Origin: Pseudothermotoga elfii DSM 9442 = NBRC 107921
GTDB taxonomy: Bacteria; Thermotogota; Thermotogae; Thermotogales; DSM-5069
Direction of reading: 5' to 3'
NCBI RefSeq assembly: GCF_000504085.1
Contig: NC_022792.1
Span: forward strand, 1,826,001-1,890,000
DNA: 64,000 bases
Each line of letters opens with the position of its first letter. The first letter of the stretch is position 1. Shown here in pieces: positions 17,886-26,950 of this stretch. Both the position numbers and the translations under genes were made by a program. Below the pieces are notes generated by a model. That model was not told the origin of the DNA. It did no database searches and saw only the letters and a program-made list of their open reading frames with translations.

Positions 17886-18233
17886 CTATAGCAATACAAT
17901 GACTGCAAGAAATTCCAGATCTTTTTGCGAAATATTTTCAATAGAGTGACTCTCACCAGAGTTAGTGAAACAGATATCTCCAGCCCGGATGGGTTTTGAA
18001 ACGCCGTTGTCGTTGAAGATGCCCTCTCCAGAAAGAATGTAGAATATCTCAAATTCGTTGTCGTGTCGATGAAAACCCACTGATGAACCAGGGCGAACAG
18101 ATAATTTTGCAAAAAGTCTTGCTTTTCCAAGCATTAATTCTTTGTCCAATAAATGGAGTATTTCCACTTCTCCTTTTCCGCCGCGCATGTTTTCGATTTT
18201 CTCGGATTTCATTGACTCTGGTTTGATAACCAT
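17886..18233 (-). CDS. Small cupin-domain protein
   Basis: 115 aa, a single cupin_2 barrel. Metal-binding motif 1 is present ([19 protein letters not shown]) and motif 2 is recognisable ([17 protein letters not shown]). Such proteins bind a metal and a small ligand, often a sugar or amino acid, and some are isomerases; the role here is unknown. ATG 18233 follows AGGTGG. Directly upstream of the MCP gene with a 55-base gap, which may suggest a link to the receptor's ligand (weak inference). Confidence 0.85.
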   Translation of the reverse strand: MVIKPESMKSEKIENMRGGKGEVEILHLLDKELMLGKARLFAKLSVRPGSSVGFHRHDNEFEIFYILSGEGIFNDNGVSKPIRAGDICFTNSGESHSIENISQKDLEFLAVIVLL

Positions 18234-18296
18234 TTTTCCACCTCCATGAAAAATTATAGGCTTCTCTTATTAGATCGTGAAAATTAATCACAGGAC

Positions 18297-18325
18297 TTGA
18301 AATTGGAAAACGGTTGTGTTAAAAT
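18297..18325 (+). promoter_or_regulatory. Promoter of tRNA-Val
   Basis: TTGAAA (18297-18302), exactly 17 bases, then TAAAAT (18320-18325), ending 8 bases before the tRNA 5' end. Confidence 0.75.
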
Positions 18326-18333
18326 CTTGACGA

Positions 18334-18408
18334 GGGTGCGTAGCTCAGTGGGAGAGCGCTTCCTTGACGAGGAAGAGGTCGTAGGTTCAATCCCTGCCGC
18401 ACCCACCA
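18334..18408 (+). tRNA. tRNA-Val (anticodon GAC)
   Basis: Cloverleaf with acceptor GGGTGCG/CGCACCC, anticodon stem CTTCC/GGAAG around loop TTGACGA (anticodon GAC), normal D and T arms, discriminator A. The 3' CCA is encoded, unlike in the tRNA-Met of this window. Confidence 0.95.
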
Positions 18409-18410
18409 CT

Positions 18411-18440
18411 AAGGGGTCCCTCAGAGGACCCCTTATTTTG
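18411..18440 (+). terminator. Terminator after tRNA-Val
   Basis: Stem AAGGGGTCC/GGACCCCTT (18411-18434) with a 6-base loop, followed by ATTTTGT. Readthrough into suhB, which has its own ribosome binding site 10 bases later, is possible. Confidence 0.75.
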
Positions 18441-18455
18441 TAAGGAGGTGCAAAT

Positions 18456-19223
18456 ATGGACAGAATGGATTTTTCAATAAAGATCGCCAGAAAAGTCGGT
18501 CTCTACCTGATGGAACACTGGGGCAATGCAGAAAATGTTCGGCAAAAAAGCTCTTTTCAGGACCTGGTAAGTGACTGCGACAAGCAAGCACAGAAAATGA
18601 TTGTTCAGAAGATAAAAGACCATTTTCCAGATGACGCTATTTTAGCCGAGGAAGGGCTATTCGAAAAAGGAGACAGAATGTGGATAATTGATCCGATAGA
18701 CGGCACAATGAACTACGTCCATGGTCTACCTTCTTTTGCGATTGGAATCGCCTACGTTGAAAAAGAGCAAGTTATCCTTGGCGTAGCACACGATCCAGTT
18801 CTCAACGAGACATACTACGCAATCAAAGGGCAGGGTGCGTATAAAAATGGGGAAAGAATAAATGTTTCAGAAAATTCGCTTTTGAAAGACTCTATTGGAA
18901 ATACAGGCTTTTATACAGATTTTACAGGGATCTTCATCAGCGCAATCGAAAAGAAAGTCAGGCGGGTGAGAATGACAGGCAGTGCTATACTTGCTGGCGC
19001 TTATGTTGCCTGTGGAAGGTTTGATTTCTTTATAGCAAAAAGAGCCAATTCTTGGGATGTAGCTCCTTTATTCGTCCTCGTTCCAGAAGCTGGTGGAATC
19101 GTAACGGACCTGTCCGGAAACCAGGCACATCTCAACACCGGTAATTTTCTTTTCAGTAACGGTCTATTACACGATCAAGTCTTAGAAGTCATAAGAGAGG
19201 TGAATAAAAAAGCAAGAAAATGA
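18456..19223 (+). CDS. suhB: Inositol-1-monophosphatase family phosphatase
   Basis: 255-aa Mg-dependent phosphatase. Diagnostic motifs are present: AEEGLF (metal-binding Glu, about residue 67), DPIDGTMNYVHG (about 84-95) and WDVAP (about 200). In Thermotoga such enzymes hydrolyse inositol-1-phosphate in di-myo-inositol phosphate solute metabolism, and some also act as fructose-1,6-bisphosphatase; which applies here is not visible. ATG 18456 follows GGAGGTG. Its end overlaps tsaE by 4 bases, starting a plus-strand operon with tsaE, lon and engB. Confidence 0.92.
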   Translation: MDRMDFSIKIARKVGLYLMEHWGNAENVRQKSSFQDLVSDCDKQAQKMIVQKIKDHFPDDAILAEEGLFEKGDRMWIIDPIDGTMNYVHGLPSFAIGIAYVEKEQVILGVAHDPVLNETYYAIKGQGAYKNGERINVSENSLLKDSIGNTGFYTDFTGIFISAIEKKVRRVRMTGSAILAGAYVACGRFDFFIAKRANSWDVAPLFVLVPEAGGIVTDLSGNQAHLNTGNFLFSNGLLHDQVLEVIREVNKKARK

Positions 19224-19702
19224 AATATCATTTTGGATGTCTCAAGGAAAACGAACTAAAGCTCCTGGCTGGTATCATCTTTGAAGAACTTAAAAACGGT
19301 GATCTGGTATTATTGATAGGTCAGCTTGGCTCGGGAAAAACAACATTTGTGAAATATCTTGCGCCTTTATTTGGTGTAGATCAGCAAAAGGTTAGAAGCC
19401 CGAGTTTTTCGCTCATAAATATCTATTCTGGTAATACCATTCTGTACCACGTGGATCTTTATCGACTTGAAAAAATAGACGAAGAGTTTCTCATGGAACT
19501 CGAAGAGATTCTTGAGCAAAAAAACGGAATAATTTTAGTAGAATGGGCAGACAAGCTCGAAAAGTTTTGGCCAAAAGATTGTCTCAGGCTGTATTTTGAT
19601 TATTGCCAGCACGGAAGAACTGTTCAAATAGAAGTAAAAATCGATATTTTGAAAAAACTTGTATCGAGGTGGTCAGATTGTCTACAAAATTCGAAAAATT
19701 AG
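19220..19702 (+). CDS. tsaE: tRNA t6A biosynthesis ATPase TsaE
   Basis: 160 aa. With TsaB and TsaD it makes N6-threonylcarbamoyl-adenosine at position 37 of ANN-decoding tRNAs. Family motifs are the Walker [10 protein letters not shown] (about residue 34), [12 protein letters not shown] and [12 protein letters not shown] overlaps the suhB stop (AATGA). The 3' end overlaps the lon start by about 25 bases, indicating coupled translation. Confidence 0.94.
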   Translation: MKYHFGCLKENELKLLAGIIFEELKNGDLVLLIGQLGSGKTTFVKYLAPLFGVDQQKVRSPSFSLINIYSGNTILYHVDLYRLEKIDEEFLMELEEILEQKNGIILVEWADKLEKFWPKDCLRLYFDYCQHGRTVQIEVKIDILKKLVSRWSDCLQNSKN

Positions 19703-22023
19703 AAAAATTAGCCAGAGAATCTTTCCAGAGCCCTGAAGTACCAGAAACATTACCCCTGATACATCTAAGAAATGGAATGATTATTTTTCCACAAACAGTT
19801 GTACCAGTGCATGTTGCAAGAGAAAAAACACTGCTTGCCCTGGAACAATCAATAGAATCATACCAGCAATTTGTATTTGTCACGTCACAGAAGGATCCTT
19901 CAGTAGAGGAACCTTCTTTTGATCAATTGTACGAAATTGGGACCGTATCAAAAGTGCTTCAAGTTGTACAACTGCCAGATGGGAGCTTCAGGGTTCTTCT
20001 GGAAGGTCTCGAACGGGCACGAGCTTATGAAGTCGTTCAGGACAATCCGTTTTTAGTGAAGCTCGAAATTCTGAAAGTGAACTACAGAAAAACAAAGAAA
20101 CTCGAAGCGCTTATAAGAAGCGTGCGAGAGAGTTTTGCAAAATATGCTTACTACACACAGAGATATTCTCAAGAAACACTTTCGGCCATGTCAGAAATCT
20201 CAGATGCAAACAGATTAGCAGATTTTGTTGCATCACTACTCCCTCTTCAATTAAAACAGCGCCAATCTTTACTTGAACAACTAAAACCAGCAAAAAGGCT
20301 TGAGATGATACTTGAAATATTGTCACACGAAAATGAGATTCTTGAGATCGAAAGAGAACTTGACACAAAAGTCAAAAAGAGGATCGAAGAGAATCAAAAA
20401 GAATTCTTTCTTCGGGAAAAATTGAAAGCCATCACAGAAGAGTTAGGAGAAAAAGATACAGAAGCTGATCAGCTTAAAGCTCGATTACAAAAATTAAAAC
20501 TTCCAGAACACGCAAAACAAAAAGCCACACTGGAAATCGAAAGATTGGAGAAAATGTCCCCCTACTCTGCAGAAGCCACAGTAATAAGAACGTACCTGGA
20601 TTGGTTATTTAATTTGCCATGGGATAACTCCACAGAGGACAGGCAGGATATTTCACAAGCAGAGAAGATATTGCAAGCGAGTCATTACGGGCTGAAAGAA
20701 GCAAAAGAAAGAATTCTTGAATTTCTCGCGGTGAGAAAAAGGAGTAACTCTGTCAAAGCCCCTATACTTTGCTTTGTCGGTCCTCCAGGTGTTGGAAAAA
20801 CATCGCTGGCAAGAGCCGTCTCACAAGCATTGAACAGAAAATTTGCACACATGTCGCTTGGAGGATTGAGAGATGAAGCTGAAATAAAAGGGCACAGAAG
20901 AACTTATGTCGGAGCAATGCCTGGGCGGATATTGCAATTGATCAGAACCGCACAGAGTAAAAACCCTGTACTCTTGCTTGATGAAATAGACAAAATGGCT
21001 GTTAGTTTTCAGGGTGATCCAGCTGCCGCATTGCTCGAAGTTCTCGATCCAGAGCAAAATAAAGAGTTCGTAGATCACTATCTTGAAATACCATTCGATC
21101 TGTCAAATGTCCTATTCATAACAACAGCAAATGTAACACACACTATTCCGCCTGCTTTGCTTGACAGAATGGAAATAATTGAACTTGAAGGTTATACTGA
21201 CTATGAAAAATCCATTATAGCCAGACAGTACATAATTCCAAAACTTATGGGAGAAAATGCACTGAATGAAGCTACATTTAAAATAACTCAGGGCGCTATC
21301 AAAAAAATCATTCATACTTACACAAGAGAAGCAGGCGTAAGGCAACTAACCCGTATGCTTCAAAGATTGATGAGAAAGTCTGCTTTGAAAATCGAACAGG
21401 GTGCAAAATCTGTTGTAATTAAATCAAAAGATCTCGAACATTTCCTTGGACCACAGCCAGTTCAAAATGACATAATGCTGTCAAAACCTGAAATAGGAGC
21501 AGTGCACGGGCTTGCATGGACAGAGTATGGTGGCGTAGTAATGGTTGTCGAATCTTTACTGATGCCGGGAAAAGGTGATTTAATTCTGACAGGTAGGTTG
21601 GGCGAGGTGATGAGAGAATCTGCAAGAATAGCTTTAAGTGTTGCCCGATCTTTTTGCGGTCAGGACTGTAAAGAAAAATTCCAGCAGAGTGACATTCACA
21701 TAAATTTACCGGAAGGCGCCGTTCCAAAAGATGGCCCATCTGCAGGCATAACGATGACGGTGGCAATGATTTCATCTGTCTTAGGGAAACCCGTTAGAAA
21801 TGATACTGCTATGACTGGTGAAATAACCTTAAGAGGGAAAATTCTCGCAGTTGGTGGTGTGAAAGAAAAAATTCTCGCGGCACACAGACATGGCATAAAA
21901 AGGATCTTATTACCAAAAGCAAATGAAAAAGATTTAAAAAGAATACCACCGCAGGTAAAAGACAAAATGGAATTCATATTTGTCGAGGACATAGAAAAGG
22001 CGGTAGAAAAATCGTGTTCGTAA
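19678..22023 (+). CDS. lon: ATP-dependent Lon protease
   Basis: About 781 aa, the normal size of LonA. Domains: N-terminal substrate-binding LON domain ([22 protein letters not shown]), a coiled-coil middle part, AAA+ module (Walker [13 protein letters not shown], Walker [10 protein letters not shown]), and the C-terminal Ser-Lys protease domain with [12 protein letters not shown] (catalytic Ser) and the catalytic Lys in [11 protein letters not shown]. It degrades misfolded and regulatory proteins in the cytoplasm. TTG 19678 is chosen because GAGGTG lies 6 bases upstream; the frame extends further into tsaE without family similarity. Confidence 0.96.
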   Translation: MSTKFEKLEKLARESFQSPEVPETLPLIHLRNGMIIFPQTVVPVHVAREKTLLALEQSIESYQQFVFVTSQKDPSVEEPSFDQLYEIGTVSKVLQVVQLPDGSFRVLLEGLERARAYEVVQDNPFLVKLEILKVNYRKTKKLEALIRSVRESFAKYAYYTQRYSQETLSAMSEISDANRLADFVASLLPLQLKQRQSLLEQLKPAKRLEMILEILSHENEILEIERELDTKVKKRIEENQKEFFLREKLKAITEELGEKDTEADQLKARLQKLKLPEHAKQKATLEIERLEKMSPYSAEATVIRTYLDWLFNLPWDNSTEDRQDISQAEKILQASHYGLKEAKERILEFLAVRKRSNSVKAPILCFVGPPGVGKTSLARAVSQALNRKFAHMSLGGLRDEAEIKGHRRTYVGAMPGRILQLIRTAQSKNPVLLLDEIDKMAVSFQGDPAAALLEVLDPEQNKEFVDHYLEIPFDLSNVLFITTANVTHTIPPALLDRMEIIELEGYTDYEKSIIARQYIIPKLMGENALNEATFKITQGAIKKIIHTYTREAGVRQLTRMLQRLMRKSALKIEQGAKSVVIKSKDLEHFLGPQPVQNDIMLSKPEIGAVHGLAWTEYGGVVMVVESLLMPGKGDLILTGRLGEVMRESARIALSVARSFCGQDCKEKFQQSDIHINLPEGAVPKDGPSAGITMTVAMISSVLGKPVRNDTAMTGEITLRGKILAVGGVKEKILAAHRHGIKRILLPKANEKDLKRIPPQVKDKMEFIFVEDIEKAVEKSCS

Positions 22024-22583
22024 AAAATGTTGATCTTGTTGCCTGCGCTTATAGCGAAAGTGATTTTCCTCAGCCATTGTTTGGTGAAATTTGTTTTGTA
22101 GGACGATCAAATGTAGGAAAATCAACTTTACTTAATGTATTATTTAATAAGAAAATTGCCAGAGCAAGTAAAAGGCCGGGTAAGACCAGATCAATAAACT
22201 TTTACGAAGTTAACAGAAAATATTATTTCGTAGATCTACCTGGTTATGGGTATGCAGAGGCATCAAAAAAAGAACGACAAAGATGGGCTCTGATAATTGA
22301 AAAATATTTTGAAAACAGGGCTCACCGGATTAAACTCAGTATACTTTTAATTGATTGTAGACTTTTTTTGCAAGAAAGTGATAAAATGTTTCTTGAGTGG
22401 AGCGAGTATTTTCAGGTTCCTGTTACAATTGTTTTGAGCAAGGTGGACAAATTAAATCAATCTGAACTTTGCAGGAAAGTGAGGGAATTCGAAAAACAGA
22501 ATTTAGAGGTAATACCTTATTCAGCGATAACAAAGAAAGGTATCGATAGAATAATAGAAAAAATAACATCTGCGTTGCAATAA
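22014..22583 (+). CDS. engB: Ribosome biogenesis GTPase EngB/YsxC
   Basis: 189-aa GTPase of large-subunit assembly. G motifs are G1 GRSNVGKST, a G2 region with [10 protein letters not shown]3 DLPGYGYA, and G4 LSKVDKL. The GTG start at 22014 overlaps the lon stop by about 10 bases. The lon-engB pairing is common in bacteria. Last clear gene of the suhB-tsaE-lon-engB run. Confidence 0.95.
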   Translation: MFVKNVDLVACAYSESDFPQPLFGEICFVGRSNVGKSTLLNVLFNKKIARASKRPGKTRSINFYEVNRKYYFVDLPGYGYAEASKKERQRWALIIEKYFENRAHRIKLSILLIDCRLFLQESDKMFLEWSEYFQVPVTIVLSKVDKLNQSELCRKVREFEKQNLEVIPYSAITKKGIDRIIEKITSALQ

Positions 22584-22587
22584 TTCA

Positions 22588-22782
22588 GCCGGGGCGCTTT
22601 TTAGTGAAGCGGTGGGGAGAGCGGAGAAGGCAAAAAGCGAAGTCTCACTCTGAGACATAGGGGGGGTTATGATGAAAAAACTGTGGAAAGTTTTCCTGAT
22701 CATGGGAAGTTTCCTCGCTCTCTTGATCTCTGCAGTCGGAAATATAGAGTTGTGGTAAAATGCAAAAAAATTCTGCCCCGGC
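22588..22782 (+). other. Structured leader-like region enclosing a 29-codon ORF
   Basis: GCCGGGGC (22588-22595) is perfectly complementary to GCCCCGGC (22775-22782), closing the whole region. Inside are an 8-bp pair CGCTTTTT (22595-22602) with AAAAAGCG (22632-22639), sharing one base with the first, and a 6-bp hairpin GTCTCA-CTC-TGAGAC (22642-22656). Immediately behind it is a G-run ribosome binding site (22660-22666). The closing stem ends about 20 bases before the HD-GYP start and next to its GCGGAG. No riboswitch class recognised. Structure is inferred from complementarity only. Confidence 0.4.
22669..22758 (+). CDS. Putative 29-aa hydrophobic, signal-peptide-like micro-protein
   Basis: ATG 22669 (or 22672) follows a run of seven G's, and the frame ends at TAA 22758. 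The product begins MMKKLWKVFLIMG, has a hydrophobic core rich in Leu/Phe/Ile/Ala, and ends in SAVGNIELW. It looks like an N-terminal positive region plus membrane or secretion segment with a short tail. It stands alone in the 220-base gap between engB and the HD-GYP gene. It could be a leader peptide controlling the downstream gene, an exported peptide, or a chance ORF. No known family. Confidence 0.4.
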   Translation: MMKKLWKVFLIMGSFLALLISAVGNIELW

Positions 22783-22803
22783 AAAGAAAGCGGAGTTGAT
22801 CCT

Positions 22804-24051
22804 ATGAAGAAGCAAAGCATATTTATACTTTATATATTGTTACTTTTCTCTGCTTTAATAGTATTATTCTGTACATCTCTGTTCGACAACTCTTGGAAAT
22901 TCGACCTGAGATTTTCTATTTTCTTTATACTTGCAATCTTGTTTGAGGCAGTTGGATTCTCGGTTTTAAAAATATCTAACAATAACGTCAGATTAACGGG
23001 CGGGCTGCTAATCAATGTGCTGATGGCATGCGTTTTGCCCATAAGTGAAGCTATCTTCATTTCGTCTTTCTCTGTTGTCTTCTCAGGTTTAGTTCTTGCT
23101 CACAGTAAAGATATGAAAAAGTACTTATTTAATATCTCGCAAATCGGTATTTCCATATATGTCGTCTCGATAGTCTTCGATTCTCTGAAAACACTTTCCA
23201 TTACCGTAGATATGTGGTTTGCTCTCTTAGCCTCGCTTTTATACATTTTCACAAATTCCTTGCTATTCTCCATAGGTCTTTATTTAGTCACAAATAATTC
23301 ATTTCAAAAAAGCTTCGTCAATACCATAAAAGTACCTTTTTTAAGTGCATTCATGTCTCTTCCTTTAATTGCTCTTGCCTACGTTTTGTATAATTTTATT
23401 GACTTACTATCCATCCCATTAATCTTCGGAGCTTTTTTAGCTATTCAACTTGGAAATCTTTTCAGAAGTGAATACCAGCAGTCAAAATTCGAAAATCTTA
23501 AATTAATGGTGAAAAGTTTAGAATTGAAAGATTTGTACACAAGTGGCCACAGTGAAAAGGCATCCAGGCTTGCTTACCTCATAGCCAAAAAATTGGGGCT
23601 CTCAGAAAAAGAGTGTGAAAGAATAAGAACCGCATGTATACTTCACGATGTTGGAAAAATAGGTGTTCCAGATTACATATTGAACAAGCCTGAAAAATTA
23701 TCTGACAAAGAGTTCGAAGTCATAAAAACTCATCCAACAAAATCAGAAGAACTCCTCAGAACCGTTAACAGTTTGAAAGGAAAAGAGGCTAAATGGGTGA
23801 GGCATCACCATGAACGATGGGATGGAATGGGATACCCGGATGGCTTAAAAGGCGAAGAAATACCTCTTCCTTCAAGAATAATAGCAGCAGCGGATGTATA
23901 TGAAGCTTTGACAAGTGCAAGACCTTACCGTGATTCATATTCCAAAGAAAAAGCCATAGAAATGATCAAAGAAATGTCTGGAACAGTGCTTGATCCCAAT
24001 ATTGCCAGTATACTGATTGAAATCGTCACTGATGATCAGTTCGGTGCCTGA
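22804..24051 (+). CDS. Membrane-bound HD-GYP cyclic-di-GMP phosphodiesterase
   Basis: 415 aa. Residues 1-225 hold about seven to eight TM segments, a membrane-embedded sensor similar in layout to MASE-type domains. Residues 235-410 are an HD-GYP domain with complete active-site motifs: HSEKASRLA, HDVGKIGVPD (H281, D282), HHERWDGMGYPDG (GYP at 343-345) and AAADVYEALTSARPY. HD-GYP enzymes hydrolyse c-di-GMP. ATG 22804 follows GCGGAG at 8 bases. The last 26 bases overlap the end of the convergent coiled-coil gene. Confidence 0.92.
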   Translation: MKKQSIFILYILLLFSALIVLFCTSLFDNSWKFDLRFSIFFILAILFEAVGFSVLKISNNNVRLTGGLLINVLMACVLPISEAIFISSFSVVFSGLVLAHSKDMKKYLFNISQIGISIYVVSIVFDSLKTLSITVDMWFALLASLLYIFTNSLLFSIGLYLVTNNSFQKSFVNTIKVPFLSAFMSLPLIALAYVLYNFIDLLSIPLIFGAFLAIQLGNLFRSEYQQSKFENLKLMVKSLELKDLYTSGHSEKASRLAYLIAKKLGLSEKECERIRTACILHDVGKIGVPDYILNKPEKLSDKEFEVIKTHPTKSEELLRTVNSLKGKEAKWVRHHHERWDGMGYPDGLKGEEIPLPSRIIAAADVYEALTSARPYRDSYSKEKAIEMIKEMSGTVLDPNIASILIEIVTDDQFGA

Positions 24052-24541
24052 AAAGTGAGAGAATGAGCATCACTTCCCCGACCCCTATACCGAGCGATCT
24101 TGCTATCTCCTGTTCTGTTTTTCCTTCTTGATAAAGGAGTAATATTTTTCTCTCTACGGAAGTATTATTTTCAGAATCAGGGGCCTCCTCATGCTCAGAC
24201 TCATGTGATTCAGGTTCTTTATCATGAAGTTCTGTTTCAACATTTGAATCCCATTCGCAGGTTTTATCAACAAGCTTCGTTTCTTGAACACAAAGCTTTC
24301 CATAAAGAGAATTTGCTTCTTTTATAAGCTTTCGCATTTCCTCTATCTTTTTATCAAGCATATTCAATCTGATAGCTGACATATGCCGAAATTGCCCCAT
24401 CAATTGTAAAATTCTATCTTCAAGTTTTTCATACTCTTCAGATTTCTGTGGGATCCGCCCGAGGTTTGAAAGAAAAACGCCCCAGGCAAAAGCAACTGTC
24501 GCGAGTGTGCTTAAAACAACTAACCATGAAAGAAAATCCAA
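24026..24541 (-). CDS. Membrane-anchored coiled-coil protein with C-terminal HTH-like segment (DUF6115-like)
   Basis: About 171 aa. An N-terminal TM helix (WLVVLSTLATVAFAWGVFL) is followed by a charged, heptad-rich region (about 35-90), an acidic linker rich in Glu/Ser/His, and a C-terminal helix-turn-helix-like motif (EGKTEQEIARSLGIGVGEVMLIL). The combination resembles DUF6115 proteins found near motility genes of Gram-positives; function unknown. The start is uncertain: TTG 24541 and GTG 24559 are both possible around a GGAGGTG site. Tail-to-tail overlap of 26 bases with the HD-GYP gene and no terminator between them. Confidence 0.7.
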   Translation of the reverse strand: MDFLSWLVVLSTLATVAFAWGVFLSNLGRIPQKSEEYEKLEDRILQLMGQFRHMSAIRLNMLDKKIEEMRKLIKEANSLYGKLCVQETKLVDKTCEWDSNVETELHDKEPESHESEHEEAPDSENNTSVERKILLLYQEGKTEQEIARSLGIGVGEVMLILSLFRHRTDHQ

Positions 24542-24705
24542 AACTTTTAACACCTCCACTCTTGGCTATTTTATACCAAGAATATTGTTTCCACAAAATT
24601 TATATGAAAATCTCAGATATTATTAAATACGGCTCAATATTCAGGACCTATCTAAATTCGGATAAATTTGGTATAATTAGTTTAACGAACAAAGGAGGTG
24701 CAATT

Positions 24706-25662
24706 ATGGAATACAGAAAAGTTGGAAAATGGGGATTAAAAATAAGTGAGTTATCAATTGGATCATGGATAACTTTCGGCAATCAATTGGATCTGGAAAC
24801 TTCGAAAGCACTTATCAAAGCAGCTGTAAACAATGGTATCAATTTTTTTGACACTGCCGAGGCTTATGCAAATGGTATAGCTGAATCAATGCTTGGTGAA
24901 GTGTTAAAAGCCTACAGAAGATCTGACATTGTTGTTTCAACAAAGATTTTCTGGGGTGGAAATGGACCAAATGACAGAGGATTATCTCGCAAACATTTGC
25001 TGGAAGGTACATGGGCCTCTTTAAAAAGGCTTCAAATGGATTATGTTGATCTAATTTATTGCCACAGGCCAGACCCAGAAGTACCTATGGAGGAAGTAGT
25101 TCTGACAATGGATCAAATTGTGAGAAATGGACTTGCACTTTACTGGGGAACCTCAGAATGGAGTGCAGAGGAACTGGAAAGGGCTCACCAAACTGCGAAA
25201 CAATTGAACTGTATACCGCCTGTTGTCGAACAGCCTCAATACAATATGCTCGTACGCGAAAGGGTAGAGAAAGAATATGCACCTATTTATGAAAAATACG
25301 GGATGGGTCTCACTACATTCAGCCCTCTGGCATCTGGATTATTAACAGGAAAATACATTAAGGGTATACCAGAAAACTCAAGGCTTGCCAGATATGAATG
25401 GCTGAGAAAGAGATTTGAAGAAACAGGTCTGTTCAGCCAGGCTACTTTTGAAAAACTTGAAAAACTTCAAAAAATATCTCTGCAACTTGGTTGCACTCTT
25501 TCTCAACTGGCGATCGCGTGGTGTTTGAAAAATCCACATGTTTCAAGCGTTATACTTGGCGTTTCAAAAATGGAGCAATTCGAGGAAAACATAAAAGCAG
25601 TTGAAGTGAAAGAAAAACTCACAGATGATGTGATGGCTGAGATAGAAAAAATCCTCGCTTGA
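24706..25662 (+). CDS. Aldo/keto reductase (Kv-beta/YghZ-like)
   Basis: 318-aa NADPH-dependent TIM-barrel oxidoreductase reducing aldehydes or ketones; physiological substrate unknown. The catalytic tetrad region is visible: FFDTAEAYANG (Asp, Tyr), VVSTKIFWGG (Lys) and LIYCHRPDP (His). The C-terminal NADP-binding part has SSVILGVSKMEQFEENI. ATG 24706 follows AAAGGAGGTG. A TATAAT box at 24672-24677 lies suitably upstream but without a good -35. Monocistronic with its own terminator. Confidence 0.93.
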   Translation: MEYRKVGKWGLKISELSIGSWITFGNQLDLETSKALIKAAVNNGINFFDTAEAYANGIAESMLGEVLKAYRRSDIVVSTKIFWGGNGPNDRGLSRKHLLEGTWASLKRLQMDYVDLIYCHRPDPEVPMEEVVLTMDQIVRNGLALYWGTSEWSAEELERAHQTAKQLNCIPPVVEQPQYNMLVRERVEKEYAPIYEKYGMGLTTFSPLASGLLTGKYIKGIPENSRLARYEWLRKRFEETGLFSQATFEKLEKLQKISLQLGCTLSQLAIAWCLKNPHVSSVILGVSKMEQFEENIKAVEVKEKLTDDVMAEIEKILA

Positions 25663-25690
25663 AGCGGGCCTGTGCCCGCTTTATTCTGTT
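25663..25690. terminator. Terminator between aldo/keto reductase and hydE
   Basis: Stem AGCGGGC/GCCCGCT (25663-25680) with a 4-base loop, then TTTATT on the plus strand. It touches the hydE stop codon and may serve both convergent genes, more clearly the plus-strand gene. Confidence 0.7.
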
Positions 25691-26721
25691 GCAATCTTTT
25701 TCCTGTAGCCAAGACTGTTACTCACGAAATACCCTGCAGACTTGATTAACTGTTTTGTACACTCTCCGCAAGCTGTGTCTTTTTCAAAAATACATATTTT
25801 TCCCGGGTAAAGAACATATTGAGCTCTGTATGGAGAAGGAGTAAAGTTTGGCATGATTACATTTGCACCACATTTAAGTGCGAGCTGTCTTCCAGATGGA
25901 TGAATGGTACCCAGGGCAGTTGTTGCCGGTATATTAGAGTCCGGTAAGAAAAGCCTCGTTAAAGCTATTAATTTCAAAGTTTTTTGGAGGTCGCCCCCTT
26001 TAAAATTGCTCAATGGGGTATTGGGGTGTGGTATGAAAGGTCCTATTCCCACCATATCTGCATCAAGCTCATAAACAAATAAAACATCTTTCGCAAGCGA
26101 GTAGTCATTCTGACCAGGCAAACCAACCATTGAACCAGCCCCAATTTCATACCCGAGCTGCTTGAGTTTTCTCAAATGCTCTATTCTGTTTTGAAGGGAA
26201 TCACCTGGGTGCATCTTCTCATAGATCTGTTCATCAGCAGTTTCATGACGCATGAGATATCTATCTGCTCCAGATTCTTTCCAATATCTGTACTCTTCAT
26301 ACGTCCTTTCTCCAATGCTCAAAGTAACAGCTACTTTCATTTTCTTGATTTCTTTTATAACATACGCTATGGATTCTTCATCGTAAAAAAGATCTTCCCC
26401 TGATTGTAGTACGATTGTTTTTACCCCCATCTGATAAATTACCCTTGCTCGATGAATTATCTCATCTGCTTTCATTCTGTACCTTTTCACATTTCTATTT
26501 GAAGCTCTTATACCACAATAAAGGCAATCATTTCTACAATAATTCGAAAATTCGATTATTCCTCTGAGATACACGTCTTTTCCCATATATTTTTGCCTGA
26601 CTTCATCTGCAAGCGCAAACAGTTTTTCATCTACTCTTGAATCTGAAAGTAAAAATGCTATTTCTTCGAGATCAACTTTTTCCGGATGGTTCAGGATTTT
26701 CTTCAAAACACCTTCGAACAC
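25681..26721 (-). CDS. hydE: [FeFe]-hydrogenase H-cluster radical SAM maturase HydE
   Basis: 346 aa, like T. maritima HydE. It acts on the organometallic Fe(CO)2(CN)-cysteine precursor made by HydG on the way to the 2Fe subcluster. The radical SAM motif CRNDCLYC (CX3CX2C) is intact near residue 65. A second set of cysteines, CX7CX2C (ICIFEKDTACGEC), near residue 310 matches the accessory cluster site of the Thermotoga protein. GTG 26721 is used since AAGGTGAT stands before it; TTG 26727 is immediately next to that site. Last gene of the hyd maturation operon. Confidence 0.95.
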   Translation of the reverse strand: MFEGVLKKILNHPEKVDLEEIAFLLSDSRVDEKLFALADEVRQKYMGKDVYLRGIIEFSNYCRNDCLYCGIRASNRNVKRYRMKADEIIHRARVIYQMGVKTIVLQSGEDLFYDEESIAYVIKEIKKMKVAVTLSIGERTYEEYRYWKESGADRYLMRHETADEQIYEKMHPGDSLQNRIEHLRKLKQLGYEIGAGSMVGLPGQNDYSLAKDVLFVYELDADMVGIGPFIPHPNTPLSNFKGGDLQKTLKLIALTRLFLPDSNIPATTALGTIHPSGRQLALKCGANVIMPNFTPSPYRAQYVLYPGKICIFEKDTACGECTKQLIKSAGYFVSNSLGYRKKIATE

Positions 26722-26950
26722 AATCAATCACCTTCCAGCATAGCTCAACCATCTCAGAACTCGGTTTTTCAACCTGAGCTAAAACAACGTATCTGTCATC
26801 TTCACAAATAACTTGAGGAGGCTCAAATTTTTCTATACCCGCTTTAAGATCATTTATGAAGGAAATTCTTCTTCCAACCTTTTTGCAAACCCACACCTTG
26901 CAGTGAAACTTTTCAGAAATATGTTCGAGTATCTTCTTACAGCCTGACAT
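26672..26950 (-). CDS. Small Cys-containing protein between hydG and hydE, unknown
   Basis: 92 aa; start ATG 26950 after AAAGGCG, overlapping the hydG stop. It contains scattered Cys (SGCKK, FHCKVWVCKK, QVICEDD, LCWKVIDCVRRCF) and a mixed alpha/beta pattern. The 3' end overlaps hydE by about 50 bases. A short uncharacterised ORF occupies the same place between hydG and hydE in T. maritima as I recall, which supports a real gene with a role in maturation or regulation; that recollection could not be checked. Confidence 0.6.
   Translation of the reverse strand: MSGCKKILEHISEKFHCKVWVCKKVGRRISFINDLKAGIEKFEPPQVICEDDRYVVLAQVEKPSSEMVELCWKVIDCVRRCFEENPEPSGKS

Noticed and set aside
17831-18130. N-terminal extension of the MCP gene
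   Set aside because: It overlaps the well-formed cupin gene, has no domain, and a GTG with a good ribosome binding site stands directly before the first TM helix.
22588-22782. c-di-GMP (GEMM) riboswitch before the HD-GYP gene
   Set aside because: The conserved GEMM core and tetraloop-receptor segments are absent although the gene context would fit.
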